From Algoriphagus taiwanensis (GTDB lineage: Bacteria; Bacteroidota; Bacteroidia; Cytophagales; Cyclobacteriaceae), in NCBI RefSeq assembly GCF_036245645.1, contig NZ_BTPE01000006.1, forward strand, positions 1-64,000: a DNA stretch of 64,000 bases. Direction: 5' to 3'. Position numbers and translations under genes: made by a program. Below the pieces are notes generated by a model that ran no database searches, had not been told where the DNA came from, and was given only the letters and a program-made list of their open reading frames with translations. This document shows positions 42,278 through 51,118 of this stretch, piece after piece (the stretch's first letter is position 1; each line of letters starts with the position of its first letter).

Positions 42278-44002
42278 TCAGTCGAATTTGATGTCCTTTA
42301 CGTAAAGTTGCAAACTGCTTTTGTCACGGAAGAAGTTTTCCCGGATTTCTGCCAAGATATCGAATCGCATCCTTCCACGCAGCATATTCACGGTAGTCAG
42401 GTCAGGATCTTTGGCACGGTCTGCCATCCCAAAACCCAAACAAACCGGTGTGGTCAGCTGCCCGTCTTGTACGATTTTGAACCGAAGGTGCTTGTCTTTC
42501 AATACGGTAACTTCTTCAGCGTAGACATTGCTGATTCGGAATACCGGCTCGGAATTTCCCGGACCGAAAGGTGCCATTTGCTTCAAAATATTGTAAAAGC
42601 GGTAATTGATCTGATCCAAAATCAGCTCATCATCCACTTCGATGACTGGCTTGAGATGAATCTCTTCAATTCGGCTTTTGACCACTTGCTCAAACTTGGC
42701 CTGAAAAGCCGGGACTTTATCCACGCTCAGGGTAAGTCCCGCCGCGTATTTATGTCCCCCAAACTGATCCAAGAGATCGGCACATTCGGCGATGGCTTCG
42801 TAGATATCAAAGTCCACCACCGATCTGGCACTTCCGGTCGCTTTGTTGTTAGACTCAGTGAGGATGATGGTGGGACGATAGTACTTTTCAATACATCGGC
42901 TCGCTACAATCCCGATCACCCCTTTGTGCCAATCCTCTTTAAACAAAACAGTAGAATTCCATTCTGCCTCCATTTCCCGCTCAGCAAGCATTTCAAAGGC
43001 CTCTTTGGTGATATTTTCATCAAAATTCCTGCGGGTGGCATTCACCTCATCGACCAGCTTAGCCCGCTCGATGGCCTCGTCCAGGTTGGAGGAAATCAAA
43101 AGCTCCACCGAAGCCTGCGCATGCTCCAGTCTTCCCGAAGCGTTGATTCGAGGCCCGATTTTGAATACGATATCCGAAATTTGGATTTCCTTTTCCACCT
43201 TGGCCTGAATGATCAAGGCTTTCAATCCGGGCCGGGGATTGTTATTGATCCGATCTAAGCCGAAAAAGGCTAAAATTCTGTTTTCTCCTGTAATCGGAAC
43301 GATATCCGCCGCAATGCTTACCGCTACCAAATCCAAATAAGGATAAAGTCTGGACTCTTCTATCCCCTGGGATTTGGCATAAGCCTGAATCAACTTGAAG
43401 CCTACTCCACAGCCGCTGAGCTCCTTATAAGGATAAGCGCAGTCTTCTCTTTTTGAATCCAAAACGGCTATCGCTGCGGGCAGCGTTTCACCGGGTGTGT
43501 GATGGTCACAAATGATGAAATCCACTCCCAACTCGGAAGCCAAAGCCACTTTGTCGATGGCTTTGATGCCACAATCCAGGGCAATGACTAATGAAAATCC
43601 GTTTTCGGCGGCGAAGCGTACTCCCTTTTCCGAAATCCCATAGCCCTCCTTGTATCGATCGGGAATGTAAAAGTCCACTTCGGAATAGATGCCCTTCAAA
43701 AAACTGTACATAAGAGCTACTGCTGTGGTGCCATCCACATCGTAGTCACCATAGACCATGATTTTCTCCCCATTTTGGATCGCCTTATGGATTCGGTCCA
43801 CCGCTTTGTCCATGTCCTGCATGAGAAAAGGCGAATGAAGCTGACTGAGATTGGGGCGAAAATAATCCTTGGCCTGATCAAACGTCTCCACACCTCTGTT
43901 GATCAGCATATTGGCCAGAATAGGATTCACATTGATCTCTTTTCCGAGCTTTTCAATTGCTGCCTGCGAGGCTTTGGGTTTTTGTTTCCAGACGTACTCC
44001 AT
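42278..44002 (-). CDS. recJ: Single-stranded-DNA-specific exonuclease
   Basis: A 574-aa 5'-3' exonuclease of recombination and mismatch repair. DHH motifs: MVYGDYDVDGTTAVALMYSF (motif I), IALDCG (II), FIICDHHTPG (III, with HH), and the DHHA1 region GSARSV, GGHKYAAGLT-like FGGHKYAAGL. OB domain at about 450-574. First gene of the recJ-lptB-GH3 operon; the start is an ATG 91 bases from the 69-aa membrane gene. Confidence 0.96.
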   Translation of the reverse strand: MEYVWKQKPKASQAAIEKLGKEINVNPILANMLINRGVETFDQAKDYFRPNLSQLHSPFLMQDMDKAVDRIHKAIQNGEKIMVYGDYDVDGTTAVALMYSFLKGIYSEVDFYIPDRYKEGYGISEKGVRFAAENGFSLVIALDCGIKAIDKVALASELGVDFIICDHHTPGETLPAAIAVLDSKREDCAYPYKELSGCGVGFKLIQAYAKSQGIEESRLYPYLDLVAVSIAADIVPITGENRILAFFGLDRINNNPRPGLKALIIQAKVEKEIQISDIVFKIGPRINASGRLEHAQASVELLISSNLDEAIERAKLVDEVNATRRNFDENITKEAFEMLAEREMEAEWNSTVLFKEDWHKGVIGIVASRCIEKYYRPTIILTESNNKATGSARSVVDFDIYEAIAECADLLDQFGGHKYAAGLTLSVDKVPAFQAKFEQVVKSRIEEIHLKPVIEVDDELILDQINYRFYNILKQMAPFGPGNSEPVFRISNVYAEEVTVLKDKHLRFKIVQDGQLTTPVCLGFGMADRAKDPDLTTVNMLRGRMRFDILAEIRENFFRDKSSLQLYVKDIKFD

Positions 44003-44092
44003 GGGATAAAATTACAAAAGTAATTGGGATGAGTCCCTCCAAATCTGCAGAGGGAAGATAGGGTATAAGCGAACTTTCAGGGGAAAAAGTTT

Positions 44093-44299
44093 CTATTCTC
44101 CCCGATTTCGTCGCCTTTTGTCCTGACGATAATAGGACAGGAAAATCAGAGGAGAAATCAATGCCTTCAGCTTCCAGTTGTTTTTTTCATGAAAACTCAT
44201 GCCTGAATCGGCATTTACTTCTCGGTACATTCGGAATGCTGCGATGGCGTGGCCGATTACGATAACAAATAAAATTGAATAAAAAAGAAGTTCGTTCAT
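44093..44299 (-). CDS. Small membrane protein, 68 aa
   Basis: Starts MNELLFYSILFVIVIGHAIA and continues with AFRMYREVNADSGMSF; one strong N-terminal helix (4-22), a second near 46-58 (LKALISPLIFLSYY), and a basic RQDKRRRNRGE tail. ATG 44299 is preferred over 44317, which would prepend a charged segment. Upstream of recJ on the same strand. Function unknown. Confidence 0.6.
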   Translation of the reverse strand: MNELLFYSILFVIVIGHAIAAFRMYREVNADSGMSFHEKNNWKLKALISPLIFLSYYRQDKRRRNRGE

Positions 44300-44365
44300 A
44301 GCTATTCTATTGTCCAAGAGCCTTTGGATTAAGAGGCTTTTTGCAAGAGGAAGTCAGAAGAGAGG

Positions 44366-45196
44366 TTAGCTTATTTTTTGGAGAATTAAGGCTGCCCAAT
44401 TTTCCCGGGTGGAAGTTTTGATCCAGTTCAATCCAAGCTTTTTTCCCAAAGAAACCAAATCCTCCACGTCCTCAGCATAAAACCCACTCAGCAAAAGGAA
44501 TCCTTCCGGCTTGAGTAATGAGGCATAGATTTCCATTTCGTCCAGCAGCACGTTTTTGTTGATATTGGCCAAGACGATATCAAAGGGACCCTGGGGATTG
44601 ACTTGTCTGATCGTGCCTAGCCCCATTCGGGTCTGCATCCCATTCAGGTCAAAGTTTTCATTTCCATTGTCCACACACCAGTCATCAATATCGAAAGCTT
44701 GAACTTCGCTCGCTCCAAGAAGATGGGCCATGATGGCCAAAATGCCCGTTCCGGAGCCTACATCCAAGACTCGCTTGCCCTGATGGTCCAGTTCTCCCTG
44801 ATGCTTGAGCATCTGAAAGGTCGTGGCATGATGCCCGGTGCCAAAGGACATCTTAGGATTGATCACAATCTCATGCCGATAGCCCGACTGAGAAGGGTGG
44901 AAAGAAGCCCGCACATAGACTAAGTCTCCCACGGCAATGGGATCGTAGTTTTTCTCCCACTCCTCATTCCAGTTGACTTTGGGCATTTTGCCCTCGGTGA
45001 GCTGAATTTGGGCAGCGTCCCGATATCTTTCTATTAAATCGTCGAAAGCATACCTTTCAAAACCATCCTCTGGAATGTAGGCATCGATCCCATCTTCTGT
45101 TTCCAAAAAGGAGTCAAAACCTATCTCAGATAGCTCTGCGATCAGAATTTCCCTGAATTCTTCCAGGCATTTGATTTTAAACTCCAGGTATTCCAT
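44366..45196 (-). CDS. prmA: Ribosomal protein L11 methyltransferase
   Basis: A 276-aa methyltransferase that trimethylates ribosomal protein L11. The N-terminal substrate-recruitment domain (about 1-100) is followed by motif I VLDVGSGTGILAIMAHLLGA, the acidic loop AFDIDDWCVDNGNENFDLNG and the NxxY-type IVLANINKNVL. SAM-binding GTGHHATTF precedes motif I, a PrmA hallmark. Start ATG 45196 (MEYLEFKIKC). It follows tpiA with a terminator between, so it probably has its own promoter too. Confidence 0.94.
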   Translation of the reverse strand: MEYLEFKIKCLEEFREILIAELSEIGFDSFLETEDGIDAYIPEDGFERYAFDDLIERYRDAAQIQLTEGKMPKVNWNEEWEKNYDPIAVGDLVYVRASFHPSQSGYRHEIVINPKMSFGTGHHATTFQMLKHQGELDHQGKRVLDVGSGTGILAIMAHLLGASEVQAFDIDDWCVDNGNENFDLNGMQTRMGLGTIRQVNPQGPFDIVLANINKNVLLDEMEIYASLLKPEGFLLLSGFYAEDVEDLVSLGKKLGLNWIKTSTRENWAALILQKIS

Positions 45197-45220
45197 AGCG
45201 ATGTGATTGAATGCGGACAC

Positions 45221-45256
45221 AAAGAAAAGGTCTGCGGGAACACAGACCTAATTTTA
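45221..45256 (-). terminator. Terminator between tpiA and prmA
   Basis: On the minus strand AGGTCTGTG/GCAGACCT pair around TTCCC and TTTTCTTTG follows. Readthrough to prmA, starting 25 bases on, would be partial. Confidence 0.7.
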
Positions 45257-45277
45257 ATTTTTCCCGAGGGGAATGGA

Positions 45278-46039
45278 TTAGAATGACTTGATGATTTCGA
45301 TAAAGTCTCTGGACTTGAGGGAAGCTCCCCCGATGAGTCCACCGTCCACATCCGGCTTGGAAAAGAGCTCCTTGGCATTTCCCGGATTGGCACTACCTCC
45401 ATAAAGAATCGAGGTAGCATTGGCGATGTCTTTTCCGTATTTGCTGGCAATATGTCTTCTCAAGGCCAAGTGCATTTCCTGCGCCTGATCTGCTGTGGCA
45501 GTCTTGCCGGTTCCGATAGCCCAAATAGGTTCATAAGCGATGACTACCTTGGAGAAGTCCTCCGGGGAGAGGTCAAAAAGACTTTCAGTCAACTGGAATT
45601 TAACATTGGCTTCGTGGGTGCCTGCCATGCGGATCTCCAAGGACTCTCCGCAGCAGAAGATCGGAGTGAGGCCATTAGCCAAGGCTTGTTTTACTTTGGC
45701 AGTGAGCAGATCATTGGATTCTTTGAAGTATTCTCTCCGCTCCGAATGCCCCAAAATGACATAGTTTGCTCCGAAAGAAGCTAATATTTTTGCAGATACT
45801 TCTCCGGTGAATGCCCCTGATTCCTTATCTGAGCAATTCTGAGCTCCCAGAAAAATCCCCGGAGTATCCCCGATTAATTTTTTTACAGGAAAAAGGTGAG
45901 GAAAAGGGGGATTCAGCACGGCAATCACATCCTTGATGGCTTCATCCTTGTACATGTTAACTATCTCGGAAGTGAGTTTTTGACCTTCATCGTAGGTCAT
46001 GTTCATTTTCCAATTGCCGGCGACGATTTTTTTTCTCAT
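45278..46039 (-). CDS. tpiA: Triose-phosphate isomerase
   Basis: A 253-aa TIM-barrel enzyme interconverting dihydroxyacetone phosphate and glyceraldehyde 3-phosphate in glycolysis. Catalytic residues are visible: Asn and Lys in AGNWKMN (8-14), His in LGHSERREYF (about 96), Glu in AYEPIWAIGTG (about 169). The phosphate loop GGSANPGNAKEL is present. Length standard. Cytoplasmic dimer. Confidence 0.98.
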   Translation of the reverse strand: MRKKIVAGNWKMNMTYDEGQKLTSEIVNMYKDEAIKDVIAVLNPPFPHLFPVKKLIGDTPGIFLGAQNCSDKESGAFTGEVSAKILASFGANYVILGHSERREYFKESNDLLTAKVKQALANGLTPIFCCGESLEIRMAGTHEANVKFQLTESLFDLSPEDFSKVVIAYEPIWAIGTGKTATADQAQEMHLALRRHIASKYGKDIANATSILYGGSANPGNAKELFSKPDVDGGLIGGASLKSRDFIEIIKSF

Positions 46040-46107
46040 GATAGGCTAAAATTTATTTGGTTTGAAAAAACAGGTAGCGGGGTTAATTTCAACCAAAATT
46101 ACCAAAA

Positions 46108-46608
46108 ATGTCCAGCTGGGGAAAAAATAACGACTATCAGACCCCAAAAAATTATTGGTCAGTCCAAGAAGCCAAAGAAAAAATCCAAAATTTCTGTGCT
46201 TATCAGGAGCGCTGTGCATGGGAAGTGAGAAGAAAACTATTCGAAAAAGGGATACAGGAAAAAGATATCGAAGAACTTCTCGAATTCTTGACTCAGGAAG
46301 GATATTTGGATGAGGAGAGATTTGCCCGATCTTTTGCCCGGGGCAAATTTCGCCTGAAAAAGTGGGGGAAAAACCGGATTCAGCAGGAACTCCGACTCCG
46401 CAAAATCAGCCAAGCATCCATCCGCGCTGCTTTGGTAGAAATCGACCCGGAAGAATATTATGATACCCTATTGACTCAAACGGAGAAAAAATGGGAATCA
46501 ACTCAGGAAAAAGATCCCTTCAAAAAGCGCTTCAAAGTCATCCAATACCTGATGAGCCGGGGTTTTGAGCAGGACTTGATTCAGGAAGCAATAGGCAGTA
46601 TGCAGTGA
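46108..46608 (+). CDS. recX: Regulatory protein RecX
   Basis: A 166-aa three-helix-repeat protein that modulates RecA filaments. Helical repeats include EVRRKLFEKGIQEKDIEELLEFL then QEGYLDEERFARSFARGKFR, then KKWGKNRIQQELRLRKI. No recA nearby. The last codons lie in a heptanucleotide repeat, so the C-terminus QEAIGSMQ is probably a repeat-generated tail. It converges with the CrtD-like gene. Confidence 0.9.
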   Translation: MSSWGKNNDYQTPKNYWSVQEAKEKIQNFCAYQERCAWEVRRKLFEKGIQEKDIEELLEFLTQEGYLDEERFARSFARGKFRLKKWGKNRIQQELRLRKISQASIRAALVEIDPEEYYDTLLTQTEKKWESTQEKDPFKKRFKVIQYLMSRGFEQDLIQEAIGSMQ

Positions 46609-46650
46609 GCAGTGTGTACTGCCCACTGCCTACTGCCCACCGCCTACTGG
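46594..46650. repeat. Inverted heptad repeat at the recX/crtD junction
   Basis: Left heptads GGCAGTA, TGCAGTG, AGCAGTG (46594-46614) and right heptads ACTGCCC, ACTGCCT, ACTGCCC, ACCGCCT, ACTGG (46618-46650) are inverse to each other around TGT. Both the recX stop (46606-46608) and the CrtD-like stop (46630-46632) fall in it, so both proteins end in residues encoded by the repeat. The dyad could terminate both convergent transcripts. Confidence 0.85.
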
Positions 46651-48111
46651 ATCAATCATCTCTGTCATAATCTTCGCCGAGAGAAGCGAAAGGGGAATCC
46701 CTCCTCCGGGGTGCACACTCCCTCCGCAGAAATACAGATTCTTAATATCCGATGAATAATTCGCGTGGCGGAGAAAAGCTGCAAAGCGATTATTGGAGCT
46801 GTTTCCATACAAGGCCCCGTTGGCAGAGGAAGTTTTGAGCTCGATGGTACGGGGCTCAAGGATTTCCTCTACTTCGATCAGGGACTCCAAGTCCGTTTTC
46901 AGGATTCGATTGATTTTTTGAATGATGGACTTTCGGGCTTCAGCAATTAGTTGATTCCAATCCTGACCTTGATTATTGGGTACATTGATCATGATAAACC
47001 AGTTCATGCATCCCGGAGGTGCATCGTCCGGTTTATAGACTGAGGTGATATTGATATAGACCGTAGGATCTTCGTAAATACTTCCCAATTTGAAAATATG
47101 CTCAAACTCCCGCTTGTAATCTTCTGAAAAGAGGATGTTATGCAGGTCAAGCTGTGGGAAGACTTTTTTGATCCCCCAGTAGAAAATCAGTGCGGAACTG
47201 GATTTGGGTTGGTCCAGCAGTTTTTTGGGTTGCTTTTGTCTTTTCAGAATGGTCTTGTAGGCATTGACCATATCCATGTTGTTGACGACAAGATCCGCCG
47301 TGATTTTTTTCTGATTCACTTGGATTCCGGTAGCTCTTCCCTTTTCCACCAAGATTTCTTGCACAGGAGCATTGAAGTGGAATTGAACTCCCATGCTTTG
47401 CGCGAGCTTAAACAAACTCATTGTAATATCATGCATTCCTTTTTTCGGAAAGAATGCTCCGATGTTGAACTCCAAATGAGGAATAATATTCAGCGTGGCC
47501 GGGGTCTGATAGGGGTCCGAACCGTTGTAGGTAGCATAGCGATTGAAGAGCTGCACCATTTTGGGACTAGAGAAAAGCTCCTCGTTGGCCCTATTCATCG
47601 TCGAGAATATCCCCAACTTTCCCATTCTCAGGTAAGATTTGAGCGCCTGAGGTCCCGTCCAGGTTCCGAGTTTGTGCAAGGAACGATGCATAAACAACGG
47701 AGCCAAATGATCATAGATATAAGCCGAACGCTGTAGGGCCTGCCGGACATGGGCGCCCGGCTCGCCCAATCGGGTCTCTACCTCCTCAGCAAATCGGTTC
47801 AGGTCAGACCAAGCTTTGATTTGCTTTCCATCTTCCCAGAAATAATGACAGGCTACATCCAGCTTGAGGTATTCAAAGTGGGCTTTGGGATCTTTTCCAG
47901 CTAAATGAAACAGCTCCTCGACTTGCTCGGGCAGGGTAAAAAGGGAGGGACCGGCGTCAAAACGATAGCCTTTAACTTCTATTTCCGAAAGTTTTCCTCC
48001 CGGGTAGGAGTTGGCCTCAAAGACTTCTACCTGATACCCTTTAAAGGCTAATCGAATAGATGAGGCTATTCCGGCTATTCCTGAGCCGACAATGACAGCT
48101 TTTGTAGGCAT
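46630..48111 (-). CDS. crtD: Carotenoid desaturase, CrtD-like
   Basis: A 493-aa FAD enzyme of the CrtI/CrtD amine-oxidase-like family. The FAD motif is AVIVGSGIAGIASSIRLAFK; the following GGKLSEIEVKGYRFDAGPSL and FTLPEQVEELF are closer to CrtD (1-hydroxycarotenoid 3,4-desaturase) than to phytoene desaturase CrtI, which usually has DMGPSWYWMPD here. The C-terminal FAD-binding YFCGGSVHPGGGIPLSLLSAK is intact. No other carotenoid gene is adjacent, so pathway membership is inferred. The very C-terminus (DPVGGGQ) lies in the heptad repeat. Confidence 0.75.
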   Translation of the reverse strand: MPTKAVIVGSGIAGIASSIRLAFKGYQVEVFEANSYPGGKLSEIEVKGYRFDAGPSLFTLPEQVEELFHLAGKDPKAHFEYLKLDVACHYFWEDGKQIKAWSDLNRFAEEVETRLGEPGAHVRQALQRSAYIYDHLAPLFMHRSLHKLGTWTGPQALKSYLRMGKLGIFSTMNRANEELFSSPKMVQLFNRYATYNGSDPYQTPATLNIIPHLEFNIGAFFPKKGMHDITMSLFKLAQSMGVQFHFNAPVQEILVEKGRATGIQVNQKKITADLVVNNMDMVNAYKTILKRQKQPKKLLDQPKSSSALIFYWGIKKVFPQLDLHNILFSEDYKREFEHIFKLGSIYEDPTVYINITSVYKPDDAPPGCMNWFIMINVPNNQGQDWNQLIAEARKSIIQKINRILKTDLESLIEVEEILEPRTIELKTSSANGALYGNSSNNRFAAFLRHANYSSDIKNLYFCGGSVHPGGGIPLSLLSAKIMTEMIDPVGGGQ

Positions 48112-48263
48112 GAATATGAGCAGGGATTAGGTGATTCTTGAATTTAATTGGTGAAGAAAACTTGTCCCTCTATCCAAAGTCACAATTTTGGAGGATTGTT
48201 TGGTAATTTTCTTTCAATCGGAGAATTTTTGTCTAAAATCATGAGTCCAATTCTACAAGAGAA

Positions 48264-48557
48264 TCATTCCTCACTTAGGTATTCCAGCTTGTAATCTCCA
48301 ATATGCTTTTTGCTTTCCTGAATTTTCTTCCTTTGCCTGATATAATTTATCAACCCATAAACAAAAATAAGAACGGAAATGCTGTAAAAGAGAACTTGAT
48401 AAGCAAGCCCATTTTCCATCTCCAAAAGATTGCGGATACTTAATCCCGCCACCAAAAAATACATGGACGTTCTCAAAAAGGACAAAAAAGTGGTTTGATT
48501 TGCCAAAACTGTCCTTTGAATGGCGAGATTTTCTCGCAAAATCAGATCCTTATTCAA
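48264..48557 (-). CDS. DUF202 family membrane protein
   Basis: A 97-aa protein with two membrane helices (about 30-50 and 58-78) and the family signature LANQTTFLSFLRTSMYFLVAG (LSFLRTS). DUF202 proteins are small inner-membrane proteins of unknown function. It lies 28 bases after the 2H phosphoesterase gene, same strand. Confidence 0.88.
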   Translation of the reverse strand: MNKDLILRENLAIQRTVLANQTTFLSFLRTSMYFLVAGLSIRNLLEMENGLAYQVLFYSISVLIFVYGLINYIRQRKKIQESKKHIGDYKLEYLSEE

Positions 48558-48585
48558 TGTAGGTAGGGTTTATTATGCATTTACA

Positions 48586-49164
48586 TTAAAGTAGGTCATT
48601 TATTTGGGGGGATTCAATTGACTTTGCCGAGGAAAAGAAGATTTGCTCTTTTACCCTCCAATTTCCTTCCTCCCGCTTGAGCAAATAAAAACCCTGAGCA
48701 AGAAAATCCGCTTCAAATTCTCTGGATTTGGCCAATTCCAGGACTCCGTCAAATTTTGTCGTTTTGAGATCTTTGAATGCCAAGGTCATATGAGGATGGT
48801 AATTCCGGTCACTGAGTTCATCGATCAGATTGAGTTCCTTTTTGCAAAATGTCTTCAAAGCTGACTGAAGCAGAAGTAGCGGGGCTGAAGGCTCCACTCC
48901 CAAAAAAATCACTCTTTTTCCAAAAGTATTTATCTTCCCCAGTTCTACTTTGAAAGGCTTAAATCTTGAAGCAAACACGCTAAGCTGTTCACAAAGGACT
49001 GCTTCCTTGGCTTCATTGTAAGAGAAAGGCATCTTTAGCGTGATGTGAGCAGGGGACTTTAGCGCATATTTTACATTGAACTTCCCCCTGATCTCCTGCT
49101 TGATGGATTCAGCTTTTTCCAGGATTTCAGCGGGAGGCACAAGGGCAAGAAAATACTTTTGCAT
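48586..49164 (-). CDS. 2H phosphoesterase, 2'-5' RNA ligase (ThpR) family
   Basis: A 192-aa protein with both catalytic HxT motifs, AHITLKMPF (about 41-49) and HPHMTLAF (about 132-139). The family cleaves 2',3'-cyclic phosphates or ligates RNA reversibly. ATG 49164 is preferred, though 49173 in frame adds three residues. Cytoplasmic. In vivo substrate unknown. Confidence 0.87.
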   Translation of the reverse strand: MQKYFLALVPPAEILEKAESIKQEIRGKFNVKYALKSPAHITLKMPFSYNEAKEAVLCEQLSVFASRFKPFKVELGKINTFGKRVIFLGVEPSAPLLLLQSALKTFCKKELNLIDELSDRNYHPHMTLAFKDLKTTKFDGVLELAKSREFEADFLAQGFYLLKREEGNWRVKEQIFFSSAKSIESPQINDLL

Positions 49165-49275
49165 GATTTTCATCCCTGCTAAGTTACCTGAAATACCAGA
49201 AACAAGCCTAATTCAAAAAAACTGTTCAATTTCCCCAATCAATCTTTTAACTTAAGGCAATTAACCCAAATTACT

Positions 49276-50190
49276 ATGAAGTACTTTTCTAAGGTCATGG
49301 TCGGACTCGACCTTTCCGAAATGGATGATATCCTGATTAAGAAAATTGGAGCCCTGGTAGAATTCTTGGGTATTGAAAAATGCTACTTTATCCACGTCTC
49401 AAAAAATCTGGAAATCCCCCAGGAAATCCTCAATCAATATCCCGATCTGGTTGCTCCTACCGATGAGTCGATAGAAGCCATGATCGCGCTGAAGCTAAAA
49501 GAGCTAAATTTCCCGACTTCTGTCGAAACGGAAATTTTTGTTGAAGAAGGAAGCCACCCATTGGATACCTTTCTTCGCTGGGCAAAACTCAAGGACGTGG
49601 ATCTGATCATCATGGGTCGCAAAGAGGACTTGGCAGGAAACGGCGTACTGGCAGATGGGGTCGCCAAAAAGGCTCCTTGTTCCATTTTGCTCCTTCAGGA
49701 AAAACGCCCGGTAAAGTTCCCAAAACGAATCATCATTTTGACGGACTTTTCTTCGCACAATCACATGATTTATGAGTTTGGGGAAAGAATAGCCAAAGAC
49801 CTGGATGCAGAACTGATCCCTCTTCACATATTTGATGTGCCGGTGGGCTATTCCAAAACCGGGAAAACCTTTGAAGAATTTGCGGAAATCATGAAAGAGA
49901 ATGCCAAAAATGACTACCGAAAATTCATTTCCAAACACCAGAACCCGAATTCTGAATGCCAGATCATTTTGAATGATGGAAAAAACATCGGGGCACAGAT
50001 CTCCGAATTTGCCAAGTCAATAGACGCGGACTTGATTCTTTTGGGTTCAAGGGGACGTACTTCCTCTGCGGCAATTTTGCTGGGTAGCACAGCTGAAAAA
50101 GTCATTCATAACAACAAATATCTCCCTATGCTGATCTTCAAGAAAAAGGGAGAAACGATGGGCTTTTTTGATGCCCTATTTAAGATCTAA
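49276..50190 (+). CDS. Universal stress protein with two Usp domains
   Basis: A 304-aa tandem UspA protein. The C-terminal domain has a complete ATP motif G-2x-G-9x-G(S): GSRGRTSSAAILLGSTAEKV near residue 260; the N-terminal domain has only a degenerate GRKEDLAGNG loop, so nucleotide binding is expected in one half. Upstream, the stretch to prior genes holds its promoter. Its 3' end overlaps the oppositely oriented methyltransferase by 11 bases, and its terminator lies inside that gene. Confidence 0.9.
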   Translation: MKYFSKVMVGLDLSEMDDILIKKIGALVEFLGIEKCYFIHVSKNLEIPQEILNQYPDLVAPTDESIEAMIALKLKELNFPTSVETEIFVEEGSHPLDTFLRWAKLKDVDLIIMGRKEDLAGNGVLADGVAKKAPCSILLLQEKRPVKFPKRIIILTDFSSHNHMIYEFGERIAKDLDAELIPLHIFDVPVGYSKTGKTFEEFAEIMKENAKNDYRKFISKHQNPNSECQIILNDGKNIGAQISEFAKSIDADLILLGSRGRTSSAAILLGSTAEKVIHNNKYLPMLIFKKKGETMGFFDALFKI

Positions 50191-51118
50191 AAGGCTTCGT
50201 GAAGTAGAAACATGCTTGATCCCCTTTGCCCTCCTGATTGTATCGGAGGGCTTTTTGTTTGAATTGATTCAATTCAGCTTTTGAATAATCGGGAAGGATT
50301 TGTTCAGGATTGAGGGGAAGTTCTTTCTCGTATGCCTCCGTTCCCCAAAACTGAAAGTCACTCGAATCAAACTCCACTTCTTCCAAAGAAAATCCCACCT
50401 TTTGGCCGAGAATGCCAAGACCTGACACCGAAGGAATGATAAGGTGCCTTGGCGCATCCAGTTGAACCCAATATTCCCGTTTGTCTTTCCAGACTTGCGC
50501 ATCAGTCACCGGACAGCGAATCAACAGAGTACCTCCGGGGTTCAATTTCTCATAACAGGCCTTCAAAATCTGATCGGGATACTCCATATGCTCAAAGGAA
50601 TGATGCATCATGATCAAGTCAAAAGTCCCCTCAGCTTGGTCAAAACTTCTTTTAAATAGACGAATCCCACTTCCCAAACTCAGGTCCTCATCTATAAACG
50701 GATCAAAACCAGCCAAACTCCCATAGCCGGAAGCATGGAGCTCGTAGAGTAATTGCCCATTTCCACAACCGACATCTGCAATTTTTTGGTCAAAGTGCCG
50801 ATGGACTTTACCTAACCAATAGCCATAGGAAGGGGCAAAAATTCCAGCATTCAAGAAGAGTTTCATCCGGATCTTTTTGAGGATATTTTTCCAACTAGGA
50901 GATCTTTGAAGACTCGAAAAAGAATAGTATTGGTCCGGATAAAATTGATCCAAATCTGCCGGTGGCTCTTTTATCTGCAGAGAGCCACAGGAAAGGCATT
51001 CCTGATAAACAAAAGACCCAGGAAGTCGAAACATTCGCTCCTGGGCGATGAATTCTTTTTGATGCTGGCTACCGCAAAATTTACAACCCGCTCCTGTCTG
51101 ATCAATAGGCGTTTTCAC
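50180..51118 (-). CDS. Zinc-ribbon SAM methyltransferase
   Basis: A 312-aa protein. The N-terminus is a Cys4 ribbon: C12-x2-C15 and C41-x2-C44 (GCKFCGSQ, ECLSCGSL). A Methyltransf_23-type domain follows with motif I IADVGCGNGQLLYEL (about 115) and LAGFDPFIDED. Members sit in surface-polysaccharide loci, modifying sugars or lipids. It overlaps the priming transferase by 17 bases, so it is co-translated with it. Target unknown. Confidence 0.85.
   Translation of the reverse strand: MKTPIDQTGAGCKFCGSQHQKEFIAQERMFRLPGSFVYQECLSCGSLQIKEPPADLDQFYPDQYYSFSSLQRSPSWKNILKKIRMKLFLNAGIFAPSYGYWLGKVHRHFDQKIADVGCGNGQLLYELHASGYGSLAGFDPFIDEDLSLGSGIRLFKRSFDQAEGTFDLIMMHHSFEHMEYPDQILKACYEKLNPGGTLLIRCPVTDAQVWKDKREYWVQLDAPRHLIIPSVSGLGILGQKVGFSLEEVEFDSSDFQFWGTEAYEKELPLNPEQILPDYSKAELNQFKQKALRYNQEGKGDQACFYFTKPFRS
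50228..50259 (+). terminator. Terminator of the stress gene inside the opposing CDS
   Basis: GCCCTCC/GGAGGGC pairs around TGATTGTATC and is followed by TTTTTG. It lies 37 bases past the stress-protein stop and within the 3' coding part of the minus-strand methyltransferase. Confidence 0.8.

Noticed and set aside
42248..43258. 336-codon open frame on the plus strand
   Set aside because: Antisense shadow of recJ and the 3' end region; recJ has clear DHH motifs.
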